From Varibaculum massiliense (GTDB lineage Bacteria > Actinomycetota > Actinomycetes > Actinomycetales > Actinomycetaceae): DNA of 64,000 nt. This document shows, piece after piece, positions 61,353-64,000 of the stretch (its first letter is position 1; each line of letters opens with the position of its first letter). A program made the translations under genes and the position numbers. The stretch lies in contig NZ_FNWI01000004.1 in assembly GCF_900106855.1 (NCBI RefSeq), positions 124,001 to 188,000 of the forward strand, read 5' to 3'. The notes below the pieces were generated by a model. The model worked only from the letters and a program-made list of their open reading frames with translations, was not told where the DNA came from and did no database searches.

Positions 61353-62792
61353 TTAGGAACGTTTGCGGCGTTCGCGTACCCGTACCGAAATCTGGATGGG
61401 GCTGCCGGTAAAACCGTACTCTTCACGCAAGCGATGTTCTATAAACCGGCGATAGGAAGGATCTAAGAATCCGGTAGTGAAGAATACGAAACGTGGGGGC
61501 GCCATAGAGACCTGGGTAGCAAACATGATCCGCGGCTGCTTTCCTCCTCTAACCGGATGCGGATGTTCGGCTACTAATCGCCCCAGGAAACTATTTAGTT
61601 CACTGGTAGAAATCCGGGTTCGCCAACCAGCAAGCGCCTGCGCTAAAGCTCCCTGGATACGGTTAGTGTGCCAGGCGGTTTTCGCAGAAAGGTTAACCCG
61701 GGGAGCCCAATCCACGTGAGAAAGTTGCAGTTCCCATTCGCGTTCTAAATCGTGGCGGCGTTCCTCGTCTAGTAAATCCCATTTATTGTTTACCAACACT
61801 AAGGCTCTACCTGCAGAAATTACTTGCTCAATGATTCTAATATCAGCGCTAGCCAGTTCTTGCGAGGCATCGAGCAGCACCATAGCTACATCGGCTTCCT
61901 CAATCGCTGCCTGGGTACGCAAAGAAGCATAAAAATCAGCGCCCCTACTCTTGAGCATCCGGCGACGAATCCCGGCGGTATCCACGAAAGTCCAAGGTAC
62001 CCCGGCAATCTCGATTACTTCATCTACCGGATCACGAGTAGTACCCGCCAAATCATTCACTACTACCCGTTGCGAACCTGCCAAGGTGTTAAGCAAGGAA
62101 GATTTTCCCACATTCGGGCGCCCAATCAGCGCCACTCGCCCGGGACTTCCCGGCGGCAGTGCCTTCGAAAACTGAGATTTTTCCGGTAACAACGCCACCA
62201 GCTTGTCCAGTAAATCGCCGCTGCCCAGGCCGTGCAAAGCCGATAAGGGGAACGGTTCCCCTAACCCTAGGGACCACAGGGCGGTGGCGTCCGCCTCTCC
62301 GCGCGAAGAATCAACTTTATTAGCGACCAAAATCACCGGTCTATCGCAGCGTTGCAGGATGCGAGCAATCTGCAGATCGGTGTCGGTGGCACCCACCCCG
62401 GCATCAGCTACAAATAGCACCACATCGGCTAGCTGGATGGAAGCCTCGGCTTGGGCGGCTACCATCTGATCGAGGCCTTTAACCCCCAGTTCCCAACCGC
62501 CAGTATCTAGTAATTGAAAATCTACTCCCGCCCACTGCGCCGGATATCGCACCCGATCGCGGGTTACTCCCGGATGATCCTGCACAACGGCCGCGCGTCG
62601 ACCCAAAATCCGATTAACCAGGGTGGATTTACCAACATTGGGACGCCCGATTACCGCCACTACCGGCAGAGCACCTAAGTCCTGGTGCTGCTCGGCAGGG
62701 CTTTCAGCCTCTAACAATTCATAGTCATCGTCTTGGAGCTGAATTTGGCTAAGGATATTTGCCGAATCGTCGGGCGTTAAATCTTCACTCAC
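61353..62792 (-). CDS. der: GTPase Der (EngA)
   Basis: The protein has two tandem GTPase domains: [20 protein letters not shown] with DTGGWE and NKVD, then [20 protein letters not shown] with DTAGIR and NKWD. A C-terminal KH-like domain follows ([40 protein letters not shown]). Der is needed for assembly of the 50S ribosomal subunit. A 40-residue acidic N-terminal extension is present. The GTG start at 62792 is 41 bp from cmk, the usual actinobacterial order tyrA-cmk-der. Confidence 0.96.
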   Translation of the reverse strand: MSEDLTPDDSANILSQIQLQDDDYELLEAESPAEQHQDLGALPVVAVIGRPNVGKSTLVNRILGRRAAVVQDHPGVTRDRVRYPAQWAGVDFQLLDTGGWELGVKGLDQMVAAQAEASIQLADVVLFVADAGVGATDTDLQIARILQRCDRPVILVANKVDSSRGEADATALWSLGLGEPFPLSALHGLGSGDLLDKLVALLPEKSQFSKALPPGSPGRVALIGRPNVGKSSLLNTLAGSQRVVVNDLAGTTRDPVDEVIEIAGVPWTFVDTAGIRRRMLKSRGADFYASLRTQAAIEEADVAMVLLDASQELASADIRIIEQVISAGRALVLVNNKWDLLDEERRHDLEREWELQLSHVDWAPRVNLSAKTAWHTNRIQGALAQALAGWRTRISTSELNSFLGRLVAEHPHPVRGGKQPRIMFATQVSMAPPRFVFFTTGFLDPSYRRFIEHRLREEYGFTGSPIQISVRVRERRKRS

Positions 62793-62833
62793 GCCCTCAA
62801 GTTTAGGTGAGAGCAGGGAGCTTTGGCGAAAAC

Positions 62834-63544
62834 TTAGCCTTGGCGAGCCTGGAAAGCCCGTCCCACAATCGCGACTACAGCCTCCATAGTTTCTTGTTCA
62901 TCCAGGTCGGAGGAATCTAGCAGCGCTACTCCGGGAGCAGGCGTAGTGAAGTTGTTTACCTGCGAGTCCGCGAAGTCACGCGCGGCTACCGAATCGCTGC
63001 CTGCCCCCTGCTGGCGGGCGCGGCGTTGCTCACGCACCTGCGGGGAGGCGGTGAGCAAGATCTTAACGTCTGCATCCGGGGCTACTACGGTGGTGATATC
63101 GCGTCCTTCAGCCACGATTCCCCGTCCAGAGGCTTTGGCAGCTTGAATAATCTGGCGTTGGCGAGCAATCATCTGTTCGCGTACCCCGGGAACCGCGCTA
63201 ACCTGGCTGACTGCCCGGTTTACTTCTTCCCCGCGAAGCAGACGGGTTACATCGCGTCCCTCGATCAGGATCCGCGGGGCGTGCGCGAATGCTTCTACCT
63301 GCATAGGAATCGAATAGGCAAGCATAGCCAGTGCCGATGGATCATTGAGGTCTGCTCCTTGCCGAAGCGCATACCAGGTGAGGGCGCGATACATGGCGCC
63401 GGTGTCTAAAAAGTTGGTACCCAGTTCCGCCGCCGATAGGCGCGCGATAGTGGATTTACCTGCCCCGCTGGGGCCATCAATGGCGATTACCAGACCAGCT
63501 CCCAGTATTTGCTGACCTACGTATTGTGAACCGTCACCCGACAT
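62834..63544 (-). CDS. cmk: Cytidylate kinase
   Basis: Cmk phosphorylates CMP and dCMP. Walker A is [20 protein letters not shown], followed by [40 protein letters not shown], and [20 protein letters not shown]. The length of 236 is normal. The ATG at 63544 is followed by a 15-residue leader. It lies between der and tyrA on the minus strand. Confidence 0.95.
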   Translation of the reverse strand: MSGDGSQYVGQQILGAGLVIAIDGPSGAGKSTIARLSAAELGTNFLDTGAMYRALTWYALRQGADLNDPSALAMLAYSIPMQVEAFAHAPRILIEGRDVTRLLRGEEVNRAVSQVSAVPGVREQMIARQRQIIQAAKASGRGIVAEGRDITTVVAPDADVKILLTASPQVREQRRARQQGAGSDSVAARDFADSQVNNFTTPAPGVALLDSSDLDEQETMEAVVAIVGRAFQARQG

Positions 63545-63664
63545 AGCTTTTACACCCTTCCGAAAGCACTATTATTGGCTGCTAAAAGCACCCTATACCA
63601 CTCGATAATATGCTATTTGTTAAGTTTTTGGATAGCTTCCCCGCTACTATTTCCAGTTTTCCGG

Positions 63665-64000
63665 CTAGGCAGACACTATTTCCCAGCCTTTTACCTGAAG
63701 TTTTTCTGCCAGCGAAGCCGCAGAGTTAGGTTCGATCGCTAACCTGGCCACCCCGAAGGCAGCTCCCGGGGAATGTTCCAGTTCTAAATCTTCGATATTG
63801 GTGCCAGTTTCGCCCACGGCCTGGAAAAGCCGTCCTAAAGTACCGGCCTCATCTGGCACTTTAACCATAACTTCCTGGTAGCGCCGCGGCGCTCCCCCGT
63901 GTTTGCCAGGAATGCGTGCCACTCCCAAGTTCCCTTGGCGCATCGCCAAAGTTACGGCTCCCACCAAGCTGGGAGAAGGAATGGCGGCTCCCGGATGTTC
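63665..64000 (-). CDS. tyrA: Prephenate dehydrogenase, C-terminal part with ACT domain (truncated by window edge)
   Basis: Only the last 111 residues are inside the window, and the frame runs open to the right edge. The segment VGAVTLAMRQGNLGVARIPG, then KHGGAPRRYQEVMVKVPDEA, GTLGRLFQAVGETGTNIEDL and ELEHSPGAAFGVARLAIEP is the C-terminus of actinobacterial TyrA: the end of the dehydrogenase part followed by an ACT domain that senses an amino acid, usually tyrosine. TyrA makes 4-hydroxyphenylpyruvate from prephenate. Adjacent cmk and der support this. The catalytic NAD-binding part is outside the window. Confidence 0.88.
   Translation of the reverse strand, partial: EHPGAAIPSPSLVGAVTLAMRQGNLGVARIPGKHGGAPRRYQEVMVKVPDEAGTLGRLFQAVGETGTNIEDLELEHSPGAAFGVARLAIEPNSAASLAEKLQVKGWEIVSA

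Noticed and set aside
1-64000. CRISPR arrays, rRNA genes, prophage structural genes, replication origin
   Set aside because: I looked for regularly spaced repeats, rRNA-like sequence, phage head/tail genes and DnaA-box clusters and saw none.

Overview
The window looks like a chromosome segment of a fermentative, moderate-GC actinomycete, most likely Actinomycetaceae; a Varibaculum- or Mobiluncus-like genus is only a guess from content. Evidence for Actinomycetota: an ileS gene behind a T-box leader, the thrS-HIT-pgsA-patA-pimA phosphatidylinositol mannoside cluster, a PdtaR-type ANTAR regulator beside polA and rpsA, a DNA polymerase I without an evident proofreading DxE, an alanine/proline-rich two-lipoyl 2-oxoacid dehydrogenase E2, and heavy use of GTG and TTG starts. 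Pyruvate formate-lyase genes point to anaerobic fermentation.

Region 1 (about 1-8640) is an accessory, visibly AT-richer block. It carries an unrecognised truncated gene at the left edge, a divergent ADP-ribosylglycohydrolase, a convergent restriction-modification pair (HTH-fused PD-(D/E)XK nuclease and a methyltransferase with a DUF6262-like N-terminus), an IS3-family transposase remnant, two uncharacterised proteins, and a tightly packed XRE / ImmA-IrrE peptidase / PIN operon that resembles a toxin-antitoxin or defence-type module.

Region 2 (8640-34100) is core metabolism and translation: PEBP-like protein, trmL, lpdA plus a lipoyl E2 gene, an RNase H-like fusion, folC, ileS with its T-box, proC, YciI, a bile-acid-symporter-family transporter, aspS, a DEAD-box helicase, UDP-glucose pyrophosphorylase, a DUF349 protein, a metallo-beta-lactamase-fold hydrolase and the (p)ppGpp enzyme Rel. 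The E2 gene is broken in frame by a perfect 25-bp tandem duplication.

Region 3 (33560-48140) is a long run of minus-strand genes: thrS, HIT, pgsA, patA, pimA, prsW, NUDIX, yebC, ruvCAB, yajC, secDF, apt, then rel. They cover lipid-mannoside synthesis, Holliday junction resolution and the Sec accessory complex.

Region 4 (48190-55080) combines a queuosine set (gluQ, tgt, and a YhhQ/QPTR transporter) with a pyruvate formate-lyase operon. The large subunit ends exactly before the glycyl-radical domain, and that domain is encoded as a separate 83-residue protein between pflB and pflA. This apparently split PFL is the most interesting system in the window.

Region 5 (55080-64000) is conserved housekeeping: coaE, rpsA, polA, pdtaR, tRNA-Leu(CAA), der, cmk and the 3' part of tyrA.
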